From positions 2,275,034 to 2,339,033 of the forward strand of contig OY365741.1 in assembly GCA_959347425.1 (NCBI GenBank): 64,000 bases of DNA, read 5' to 3'. The stretch is from an uncultured Amylibacter sp. (GTDB lineage Bacteria > Pseudomonadota > Alphaproteobacteria > Rhodobacterales > Rhodobacteraceae). Below the pieces are notes generated by a model. The model worked only from the letters and a program-made list of their open reading frames with translations, had not been told where the DNA came from and did no database searches. Made by a program: the position numbers and the translations under genes. Below, one piece after another: positions 57,501 to 63,751 of the stretch (within the stretch, counting starts at the first letter, position 1; every line of letters begins with the position of its first letter).

Positions 57501-58739
57501 CTAATCACTAAATCCCTCTATATCCTTAACAATCTTTTGCATATCAGGCTCACGCACCCACTCATGGCGGTTTTCATAGCGTTCATGGATATAGGCTTCA
57601 ATGGCGCGAAAATGCGGAGTTAAATACGCGTATTCCAAAACATAACCACGGTTCGCATCAGAAGTCTGGTACGAATTCAATCGCGCTTTTGCGTCTAAAG
57701 CGATGCCAACCTTAAATTCCCCCTTATACTGCGTGTTTGATATGATATAAACATATTTCTGCACACGCCCCGCGCCCAAATCCGTGCGGACAGGCGGGTT
57801 GGTTTGGCAGGCAACCAAACCCACAGTCACCTCTTTTTTCATCCGCTCCTGCACCAAATCAAACGCTTTTTCACACACATCCACGCCGACCCAACGCCGA
57901 CCCAACCGCTCCGCCGCAACGCAAGTCGTTGCGCACCCGCAAAACGGGTCTAAAACAATCCCATCCTCGGGGCAAGACGCGGTAATCACCCGTTCCAGCA
58001 ATTCCAACGGCTTTTGCGTGGGATAGCCGACCCGTTCTTTTTTCGTACGCCCCAGCATTGCAATATCCCAAATATCGCGCAGGGAAGCCAAAGTGTACCA
58101 CTTGCCCTCATCATCCTCATATTCCGTAACCCCCTTAAAACGATAGGGTTTGTTGTCGCGGTTATACGAGCGTTCCTTTGATACATTGAAATAATGTTTG
58201 CCAATTTTTTTCGCATAAAACAGCAATATATCGTGCTTGCGCCCAAACCATTTTTTACTAACACCGCCACTACGATAGGCCCAGATGACTTCGTTAAGAA
58301 AATTCTTTTCCCCGAAAATACAGTCCAACAGTAGTTTCAAATGGTGCGACATAGTCGGGTCGCAATGCAGGTAAATTGACCCCGTGGGTTTCAAAATCCG
58401 TTGGCATTCCATCAGGCGAATCGCCATATAGGCAAGGTAGCAAAAGTTATACGACCCCCGCCCCTCTATCACGCGGACAGAGCTTAACAGGTTATGAATG
58501 GCAAAATGGTCTTCTTTAATATCCAGCAACCAGTCTTCTTTCACGTCTTCCTCGCGGAATATATCGGAAAAAGACGCGCCCTCGGCATCGCTACCAGTGG
58601 GGGCGGTGAAAATCTTTTTCTTATTAAACGGGGGATCAAGGTAGATTAAATCCACGCAATCAGAATCTATCCCCCGCAGAATGTCCAAATTATCGTGGGC
58701 AAAGAGTGTGCGGTTTTTTATCGCCCCGTTATTTAACAA
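57501..58739 (-). CDS. DNA adenine/cytosine-N4 methyltransferase fused to a GIY-YIG-like domain
   Basis: 412 residues. Beta-class amino-methyltransferase: motif IV YLDPPFN (D35-F38) precedes TQKP (241-244) and motif I DPFCGCATT (264-272), followed by RRWVGVDV. The C-terminal domain (about 326-410) looks like a T5orf172/GIY-YIG nuclease: YVYIIS (329-334), FKVGIA with G345, R353 and a candidate catalytic Glu (E381, RAIEAYIHERY). It is not CcrM-like: there is no CcrM C-terminal domain and the fusion is different. No separate restriction gene lies nearby. The last codons (GFSD, stop) enter a TTAGTGATTAG repeat. Confidence 0.78.
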   Translation of the reverse strand: MLNNGAIKNRTLFAHDNLDILRGIDSDCVDLIYLDPPFNKKKIFTAPTGSDAEGASFSDIFREEDVKEDWLLDIKEDHFAIHNLLSSVRVIEGRGSYNFCYLAYMAIRLMECQRILKPTGSIYLHCDPTMSHHLKLLLDCIFGEKNFLNEVIWAYRSGGVSKKWFGRKHDILLFYAKKIGKHYFNVSKERSYNRDNKPYRFKGVTEYEDDEGKWYTLASLRDIWDIAMLGRTKKERVGYPTQKPLELLERVITASCPEDGIVLDPFCGCATTCVAAERLGRRWVGVDVCEKAFDLVQERMKKEVTVGLVACQTNPPVRTDLGAGRVQKYVYIISNTQYKGEFKVGIALDAKARLNSYQTSDANRGYVLEYAYLTPHFRAIEAYIHERYENRHEWVREPDMQKIVKDIEGFSD

Positions 58740-58787
58740 AACAGTCCCCTTTGTTTGGATTTATGATAGCTTGTGCGGTCTTACCAA

Positions 58788-59297
58788 TCACTCATCATCA
58801 ATCTTCTGTGGAACAAAAACACCCAAGGCGAGCAGCCGTGCGGCCTCTTCCTCCTCGTTCAAAGTCTGGTTTTTATAGGCGCGTTTCACGGCATTATAGC
58901 CAAAAGCCCGCTCAATCCCCGTGCCGCGGGCTGACCTTCGCGCCGCCGCCCCCTCTTTATACAAAACCTCGGCAATATCGGGCTCTACGCCAAACCGCAT
59001 CGCCACACCCAGAAGGCTGGCGTCATCGCCACTGGTACGCCCCGCACCCGCACGCCCCGCACCCGCTCGTCCGCCCAAAGCGGCAATCGCGCTGGCCTTC
59101 GGGCGTTTATCGACAAGGTTCTGCCCGTCATTTGGCACAGGCAATATCGTCACATCATCGGGGATTTCCAACGGGATAGTCGGCAAAACCGCGAACTCAT
59201 CGGCGCGTTTTTTCTGCCCCGAACCCGAGCACCCCGCGACAGCAACAGCCCCCGCCACGCAAACCACCAGTAATTTTTTATTAAGAAACATCATCAT
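58788..59297 (-). CDS. DUF3035 lipoprotein
   Basis: 169 residues. Lipobox VAVAGC (Cys23), Pro-rich segment (LPTIPLEIPDDVTILPVP), Gly/Ala/Arg linker and a helical C-terminus (GIERAFGYNAVKRAYKN). DUF3035 proteins are alphaproteobacterial outer-membrane lipoproteins; some annotations call them BamF, a Bam-complex subunit, which I treat as tentative. ATGATGATG starts overlap the lspA stop. It is natural company: LspA would process its signal. Confidence 0.8.
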   Translation of the reverse strand: MMMFLNKKLLVVCVAGAVAVAGCSGSGQKKRADEFAVLPTIPLEIPDDVTILPVPNDGQNLVDKRPKASAIAALGGRAGAGRAGAGRTSGDDASLLGVAMRFGVEPDIAEVLYKEGAAARRSARGTGIERAFGYNAVKRAYKNQTLNEEEEAARLLALGVFVPQKIDDE

Positions 59298-59770
59298 TGC
59301 CTTTTAAGCCGTTTTTCAAATAAAATCAAACCAAAAGCCCCAGCAAAAACCCAAACATCCGCGATATTAAACGAAAACGGGTTGTTAATCCCGCAGCACG
59401 ACATATTTAGGAAATCCACGACCGCCCCGTGGTACAGGCGATCAAAGACATTGCCGAGCGCACCGCCAATGACTAGGCCAATGAAAATCGCCGCCATCCA
59501 GCCGTGGAATCGCCGCGCCCAAACCAGCAAAATAAGGCAAATCGCAAGGGCTAGGATGATAAGGATAGCCCGCCCCGCGCCCTGCCCGCCCGCGAACAGC
59601 CCAAAGTTTATGCCCTGATTCCACGCCATGCGGAAGGTTAAGAACGGCGGGGCGACATCCATTTGGCGCAGGGTTAGCAGGTCTAAATACCAGACCACGT
59701 ACCATTTGCTGATTTGGTCTGTGGCTATGGCTATAAGGGTGATGAGCGCGATTTTGGGGTAGATGGTCAT
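59294..59770 (-). CDS. lspA: Lipoprotein signal peptidase
   Basis: Inner-membrane aspartyl peptidase (SPase II) that cuts prolipoproteins after lipidation. 158 residues with four hydrophobic helices. Catalytic aspartates D119 (GGALGNVFDRLYHGAVVDF) and D138 (FNIADVWVFAG). Substrates in this window include the TbpB-like lipoproteins and DUF3035. The sRNA array begins about 107 bp upstream on the other strand. Confidence 0.94.
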   Translation of the reverse strand: MTIYPKIALITLIAIATDQISKWYVVWYLDLLTLRQMDVAPPFLTFRMAWNQGINFGLFAGGQGAGRAILIILALAICLILLVWARRFHGWMAAIFIGLVIGGALGNVFDRLYHGAVVDFLNMSCCGINNPFSFNIADVWVFAGAFGLILFEKRLKRQ

Positions 59771-59876
59771 GTCGGTTTCCTATGGGTTATGTGGGGGTTA
59801 TAGCGGATTTTTGAAAAAAGTCTTGGCAAAAGGGCGGGTTGGGGTGTTTTTTATTGTGTCTTTTGTTGGAAATTGC

Positions 59877-59904
59877 TTGACAATCTGTAAATAACTGTTA
59901 TTTT
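59877..59904 (+). promoter_or_regulatory. Promoter of sRNA unit 1
   Basis: TTGACA 59877-59882, 16-nt spacer, TATTTT 59899-59904. Confidence 0.75.
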
Positions 59905-59908
59905 AATT

Positions 59909-59975
59909 ACACAGATGTGTCACTTCGTGGGCATGTAACCCCGTCAGGTCTTTGGCTTGGCGGGCATATTTTTTT
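59909..59975 (+). ncRNA. Putative tandem small RNA, unit 1
   Basis: About 67 nt from a predicted start 5 nt after the -10. It begins with a hairpin ACACA-GA-TGTGT (59909-59920), then a CAC-TTC-GTG hairpin (59921-59929), a short single-stranded GGCATGTAA and the terminator. It shares promoter, layout and terminator with three further units downstream. No open frame of note is seen. The RNA is proposed from sequence only. Confidence 0.65.
59940..59975 (+). terminator. Terminator of sRNA unit 1
   Basis: 9-bp stem (59940-59948 / 59956-59964, two G-T pairs), 7-nt loop, T-run 59969-59975. Confidence 0.75.
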
Positions 59976-60005
59976 AGAATGTTGGTTTTTTTTGTAAAAA
60001 ACTGC

Positions 60006-60033
60006 TTGACAATCCGCAAATAACTGCTATCTT
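60006..60033 (+). promoter_or_regulatory. Promoter of sRNA unit 2
   Basis: TTGACA 60006-60011, 16-nt spacer, TATCTT 60028-60033; the upstream TTTTTTTTGTAAAAAACTGC is shared with unit 3 and resembles an UP element. Confidence 0.8.
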
Positions 60034-60037
60034 TATC

Positions 60038-60106
60038 GCACAGTACGTGTCACTTCGTGTGGGCACTTTCCCCGCCAAGTCTTTAGCTTGGCGGGGCCAA
60101 TTTTTT
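60038..60106 (+). ncRNA. Putative tandem small RNA, unit 2
   Basis: About 69 nt. First hairpin GCAC-AGTAC-GTGT (60038-60050) replaces ACACA/TGTGT of unit 1, conserving pairing. CAC-TTC-GTG follows, then TGGGCACTTT and the terminator with the fully Watson-Crick stem CCCCGCCAAG / CTTGGCGGGG. The unit-to-unit -35 distance from unit 1 is 129 bp. Confidence 0.7.
60070..60106 (+). terminator. Terminator of sRNA unit 2
   Basis: Perfect 10-bp stem CCCCGCCAAG (60070-60079) / CTTGGCGGGG (60087-60096), 7-nt loop, T-run 60101-60106. Confidence 0.85.
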
Positions 60107-60135
60107 AGAACGTTGGTTTTTTTGTAAAAAACCGC

Positions 60136-60163
60136 TTGACAATCCGCAAATAACTGCTACTTT
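60136..60163 (+). promoter_or_regulatory. Promoter of sRNA unit 3
   Basis: TTGACA 60136-60141, 16-nt spacer identical to unit 2 (ATCCGCAAATAACTGC), TACTTT 60158-60163. Confidence 0.75.
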
Positions 60164-60167
60164 AATT

Positions 60168-60230
60168 ACATATTTTTGCCAATAGGCACGATTCCCCGTT
60201 AAGTTTCTAACTTGACGGGGCAAATTTTTT
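60168..60230 (+). ncRNA. Putative tandem small RNA, unit 3 (divergent 5' part)
   Basis: About 63 nt. It keeps the promoter and terminator but has a different 5' half (ACATATTTTTGCCAATAGGC) lacking both small hairpins of the other units. GCCAATAGGC can form a GCC-AATA-GGC hairpin instead. It is the most diverged member; it could have a different target set or be decaying. Confidence 0.6.
60194..60230 (+). terminator. Terminator of sRNA unit 3
   Basis: Stem CCCCGTTAAG (60194-60203) / CTTGACGGGG (60211-60220) with one T-G pair, 7-nt loop TTTCTAA, T-run 60225-60230. Confidence 0.85.
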
Positions 60231-60308
60231 AGAACGCAGATTTTAGTGATAAAAATGCATTTTTTGGCGTTTTTTGGCAGTTTTTGTGTGTTTTTCGCAA
60301 AAAACCAC

Positions 60309-60336
60309 TTGACAAAGCCCAAATAACTGCTATCTT
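60309..60336 (+). promoter_or_regulatory. Promoter of sRNA unit 4
   Basis: TTGACA 60309-60314, 16-nt spacer ending AAATAACTGC as in units 2 and 3, TATCTT 60331-60336. Confidence 0.8.
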
Positions 60337-60340
60337 TATT

Positions 60341-60410
60341 ACACACTTTGTGTCACGTATGTGGGCATGTAACCCCGTCAAGTTTCTAACTTGGCGGGGC
60401 ATATTTTTTT
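60341..60410 (+). ncRNA. Putative tandem small RNA, unit 4
   Basis: About 70 nt. Hairpin ACACA-CTT-TGTGT (60341-60353), hairpin CAC-GTAT-GTG (60354-60363), linker GGCATGTAA identical to unit 1, then the terminator. The 3' end reaches into the stop codon of the convergent pemK-like gene (60409-60411), so the RNA and that mRNA can overlap by a couple of bases, or more if either reads through. Confidence 0.7.
60373..60410 (+). terminator. Terminator of sRNA unit 4
   Basis: Stem CCCCGTCAAG (60373-60382) / CTTGGCGGGG (60390-60399), 7-nt loop TTTCTAA, T-run 60404-60410. It has no T-run on the minus strand, so it should not stop pemK transcription. Confidence 0.85.
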
Positions 60411-60801
60411 AGAGCCCCTCTCTTAACACAGCCATCACCTCTTCAAACTGCTCTGGGGGCACACGTCCATAAAAAACACTTAACCTCCGTATATCAAATG
60501 TTCTTAACTGGTCAAGCAACACGGTATTTTTCCTTTCTTTCAAAAAAATCGGCACATGGTTTTGATATCTTGGTGGAGTTGAGGTTAAAGGTGCACCTAA
60601 GAATTTAAGGCTATCATACTTCTTAATAATTAAAACAGGGCGTGTGAATCCAACACCCTTCCCAAAAACTTCATTACCTATATTAACACCAATATGAGTC
60701 CACCATATTTGGCGTTTTTTAAATGGAGGCAATTTATCCTTTGCCCGCGCATCCAACTTTTCCTTTATCGGAAACCACGATTCGTAATCCTTCGCCACCA
60801 T
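60409..60801 (-). CDS. PemK/MazF-like toxin-family protein, no antitoxin gene adjacent
   Basis: 130 residues from ATG 60801 (or 131 from GTG 60804, which overlaps the pgi stop as GTGA); an AAAGGGGG ribosome-binding site lies inside the pgi end. PemK-like features: FKKRQIWWTHIGVNIGNEVF, GFTRPVLIIKKYD, GAPLTSTPP and VLLDQLRTFDIRRLS. MazF/PemK proteins are ribosome-independent or -dependent endoribonucleases. No antitoxin ORF is found on either side: upstream is pgi, downstream the sRNA array. Either the antitoxin is elsewhere, the protein is a solitary homologue, or RNA control is involved (speculative). Confidence 0.78.
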   Translation of the reverse strand: MVAKDYESWFPIKEKLDARAKDKLPPFKKRQIWWTHIGVNIGNEVFGKGVGFTRPVLIIKKYDSLKFLGAPLTSTPPRYQNHVPIFLKERKNTVLLDQLRTFDIRRLSVFYGRVPPEQFEEVMAVLREGL

Positions 60802-62447
60802 CACCCTGCCCCCTTTGCTATCACCTCAATCAGCCCAGCCGTTGACCCATCCGTCCCCGCACCAGCCGCCCCTGCTTGCACGAACCCCACCATCTCTGTC
60901 GCCATAGTTTTGCCCAATTCCACGCCCCACTGGTCAAAACTATTCACACCCCACGCCACGCCTTCCACAAAAACGCGGTGTTCATACATCGCCATCATCT
61001 GCCCCAGAACACGAGGCATCAGCTTGGGATAAATCACCATAGTACTCGGCCGATTCCCAGCAAAATCCCGATGCGCGGCCTGTGTTTCACACGCCTCACC
61101 TGTAAGCCCCGCATCCCGCATCATATCGCGCACAACGGATTTTTCACGCCCGCACATTAACGCCTCTGCCTGCGCCAAACAATTCGCCTGTAACATTTGA
61201 TGCTGATGAGCAAGCCCAGCCTCATGCCCTTGCCGTGCGACCAAGAACTCGCACGGAATAACGTCCGTGCCTTGATGCAACATCTGATAAAACGCGTGCT
61301 GCCCGTTTGTTCCAACTTCCCCCCAGACCAGAGGCACGGTGGGACGCGTCACCGCAACCCCGTCCATGGTCACGGATTTGCCGTTGCTCTCCATATCCAG
61401 CTGCTGTAAATAGGCGGGTAATCGCGCCAAACGATGCTCGTAGGGTAAAATCGCGCGGGCTGGATAGCGGCAGACATTGCGATGCCATAACCCGACAATC
61501 CCCTGTAAAACAGGCAGATTATCGGCTAAATCCGCCGATTGAAAATGCGCGTCCATCTGCGCCGCGCCGTCCAGAAAATCGCGGAAACGCTTCGCACCAA
61601 TGGCAATAATAATCGCCAACCCAATCGGCCCCCAAACCGATAACCGCCCGCCAACCCAATCGGCAAAGGGGAAGACTCGGTCCGCCGCGATGCCAAAATC
61701 GCGGGTGCGTTCATAATCGGACGACATAGCAACCAGATGCGTGCCGAAATCATCGCCCAAATCCGCCTGCAACCACCGCCTTGCGGTATCGGCGTTTGTC
61801 AGGGTTTCCACAGTGCCAAAGGTTTTGGAGGCAATCATAACCAGCGTTTGCGCGGGGTTGCATCGCGCCAGAGTATCGCTGATATCCGCCCCATCCACAT
61901 TGGCGACAAAATGCACGCGCGGCCCGTCGTGATAGGGCGCAAGAGCGCGGGTGACCATAGACGGGCCAAGGTCGGAACCGCCAATACCTATGCTGATAAT
62001 ATCGGTGAAAGGGGTTTTATTAAAGGCGGTAATCGCGCCCGAGCGGATGGAGTCGGCGAAGGCGAACAGGGTATCTCGTGCTGAGTTCAACGCAGGCATA
62101 ATATCGGTATTATTGAACATAATCGGGGTATTGCCAAAGGTACGCAAGGCGGTGTGCAACACGGCGCGGTCTTCGGTTTTGTTTATTTTTGCACCGATGA
62201 ACATGTCGGCGCGTTTTTGCGTGAAATCATTCGCGTGCAATAGGTCTAGCAGCAGGGTTTTGGCAGTCGCATCCATGCTGGTTTTGGAATAATCGTAAAA
62301 TATCCCGTCCGTTTGGGCAGAAAAGGTTGCGAATCTAGCGGGGTCTTGGGTGAAATTCTGGCGCAGAGTGCGGGGGGATATTGCGGTGTAATGCGTGTCT
62401 AGGGCTTGCCAGATATGGTCGGGTGTGGCGGTTGGGGTTTTTGCCAT
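60801..62447 (-). CDS. pgi: Glucose-6-phosphate isomerase
   Basis: Interconverts glucose 6-phosphate and fructose 6-phosphate. 548 residues: IGIGGSDLGPSMV, DWVGGRLSVWGPIGLA, QLDMESNGKSV, WGEVGTNGQHAFYQMLHQG and, near the C-terminus, VNSFDQWGVELGK. It is in line with pgl and zwf upstream on the same strand, a glycolysis/Entner-Doudoroff/pentose phosphate group, though a 640-bp repeat block separates pgi from pgl. Confidence 0.96.
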   Translation of the reverse strand: MAKTPTATPDHIWQALDTHYTAISPRTLRQNFTQDPARFATFSAQTDGIFYDYSKTSMDATAKTLLLDLLHANDFTQKRADMFIGAKINKTEDRAVLHTALRTFGNTPIMFNNTDIMPALNSARDTLFAFADSIRSGAITAFNKTPFTDIISIGIGGSDLGPSMVTRALAPYHDGPRVHFVANVDGADISDTLARCNPAQTLVMIASKTFGTVETLTNADTARRWLQADLGDDFGTHLVAMSSDYERTRDFGIAADRVFPFADWVGGRLSVWGPIGLAIIIAIGAKRFRDFLDGAAQMDAHFQSADLADNLPVLQGIVGLWHRNVCRYPARAILPYEHRLARLPAYLQQLDMESNGKSVTMDGVAVTRPTVPLVWGEVGTNGQHAFYQMLHQGTDVIPCEFLVARQGHEAGLAHQHQMLQANCLAQAEALMCGREKSVVRDMMRDAGLTGEACETQAAHRDFAGNRPSTMVIYPKLMPRVLGQMMAMYEHRVFVEGVAWGVNSFDQWGVELGKTMATEMVGFVQAGAAGAGTDGSTAGLIEVIAKGAG

Positions 62448-63084
62448 GGGGGGTCTCCTGCCTATGGATTAAAGAAAACGATATAAGCATGGTGGGTTGG
62501 CTTTGGCAAGGGTTTTTTAGTTATTAGTTATTAGTTGTTAGTGATTAGTGGTGGCTTTTGTGCATATAGAGCTTTACTTGCGTAAAGCCCATACACAAAA
62601 GCCTTTGGTTATGCTTGGCAAAGCCTAAGTAAATTAACGAGGAATGGTAACGGAGGAAAGGTGAATGGTTTTTTCGCCACTTCTTGACTGGTCGGCATTG
62701 CGTAGCAATGACGAAGACCCGAAGGGCTAAAGCCATTCATCTCTAATCTAGGACAATCTACAATTCTAGGAAACGACCGCCCAAAGGGTGGTCGCGCGCA
62801 CCCTCACCCCCACGGGTGCGCGTCAGCTTATCGTTTGTACTGGGTCAATAGTCTTTAAGAGTCTTCGGTGACGCAAATTCCCTAATACCTAACAACCAAG
62901 ACGCACACCCTTCGGGTTCGCGCGACCCGTGCCACCATGACCTGCGGTTATTTTATTTGAAAAATATTTGCCAAACATAACCAAAGGCTTTTGTGTATGG
63001 GCTTTTTCATGTTTTTATTTCGGTTGGGCAGGTTCAACTGCCCTTATGAAAAAGCTCTATATGCACAAAAGCCCCCACTAATCG
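62448..63084. repeat. Repeat block between pgl and pgi
   Basis: TTAGTTATTAGTTG units (62517-62550), then the composite element at 62553-63073 (listed separately) and a short ctaatcgttaatc run (63076-63089) meeting the pgl stop. The stretch 62448-62515 before pgi is free of repeats and probably holds the pgi promoter. No gene is seen. Confidence 0.75.
62553..63073. mobile_element. MITE-like composite with 23-bp terminal inverted repeats
   Basis: About 520 bp with no transposase. Left end GGCTTTTGTGCATATAGAGC (62553 on) is matched by its exact inverse at the right end (to 63073); the identity extends to 23 bp. Inside: a family B palindrome, cgccacttcttgactggtcgg, the inverse of family C (62698-62960, matching about 37134-37400), a second B arm and the mini-hairpin GGGCAG-GTTCAA-CTGCCC (63026-63043). 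Flanks (gattagtgg / ccactaatc) are also complementary. It is non-autonomous if mobile at all. Confidence 0.5.
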
Positions 63085-63750
63085 TTAATCTCTAAAATAA
63101 ACATCCCACCGCTGATGCCCGTGTAAAATCGCGCGTATCGGCGCATCCGCAACCTCGCCCGCCAGCATAGCCGCCTGTAACGCCGTATATTTATCCGCCC
63201 CGCTTATCAAAATATGAATCGCCGCGGCCGAGCGCAACGCACCCGCGCTTAACGTCACGCGGTCTTCGCCCATTGACGGGGCGGAAACTCGAACCAGTGG
63301 CGGTGCGTCCTCTGCCAAAGCCTCGCCCAACTCAGGGCTATCGGCGAACAAGGACGCGGTATGGGCATCCGCGCCCATCCCAACCACGCACACATCCAAG
63401 GGCAGAACCCCCGCTAAATCCGCTAAACCCCCGCCCGCGTGGTCATAAATCGGCACATACTGCGCCACACTCGCGTGGTTTTGCAACAAACTAGCCCGCA
63501 ATAACCGCCCGTTGGAACGGGGGCTGTCGTCCGCCACACACCGCTCATCCGTCAATAAAACAACGATATTACGCCAATCCAAATCGCCACACCCCGCCAG
63601 CATTTCAAAGAACGGCGCGGGCGTACGCCCACCTGGAACTGCCAGAACCGCCCGCCCTCGTGCGAACAAAGCCCCTGCCAATTCCCCACGCACCGCATCG
63701 CACAATCCACGCATCTGCGCGTCCATATCGTTAAAATGATAAATCGTCAT
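63085..63750 (-). CDS. pgl: 6-phosphogluconolactonase
   Basis: Hydrolyses 6-phosphogluconolactone, the product of Zwf. 221 residues, DevB/NagB-like fold: AVLAVPGGRTPAPFFEML, VVLLTDERCVADDSPRSN, VCVVGMGADAHTASLFADS. Its ATG lies one base from the zwf stop (TGATATG), so zwf and pgl are coupled. The end (YFRD, stop) approaches a TTAATCG-type repeat. Confidence 0.93.
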   Translation of the reverse strand: MTIYHFNDMDAQMRGLCDAVRGELAGALFARGRAVLAVPGGRTPAPFFEMLAGCGDLDWRNIVVLLTDERCVADDSPRSNGRLLRASLLQNHASVAQYVPIYDHAGGGLADLAGVLPLDVCVVGMGADAHTASLFADSPELGEALAEDAPPLVRVSAPSMGEDRVTLSAGALRSAAAIHILISGADKYTALQAAMLAGEVADAPIRAILHGHQRWDVYFRD

Positions 63751-63751
63751 A

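Noticed and set aside
57501..58739. CcrM cell-cycle methyltransferase
   Set aside because: The motif order fits the beta class, but the C-terminal domain is GIY-YIG-like rather than the CcrM type. CcrM identity is not supported.
59877..60410. CRISPR or ToxI-type repeat array
   Set aside because: Each unit contains a promoter and a terminator, units are not identical and their spacing is irregular (129, 130, 173 bp), which fits separate sRNA genes rather than spacer arrays or ToxI repeats.
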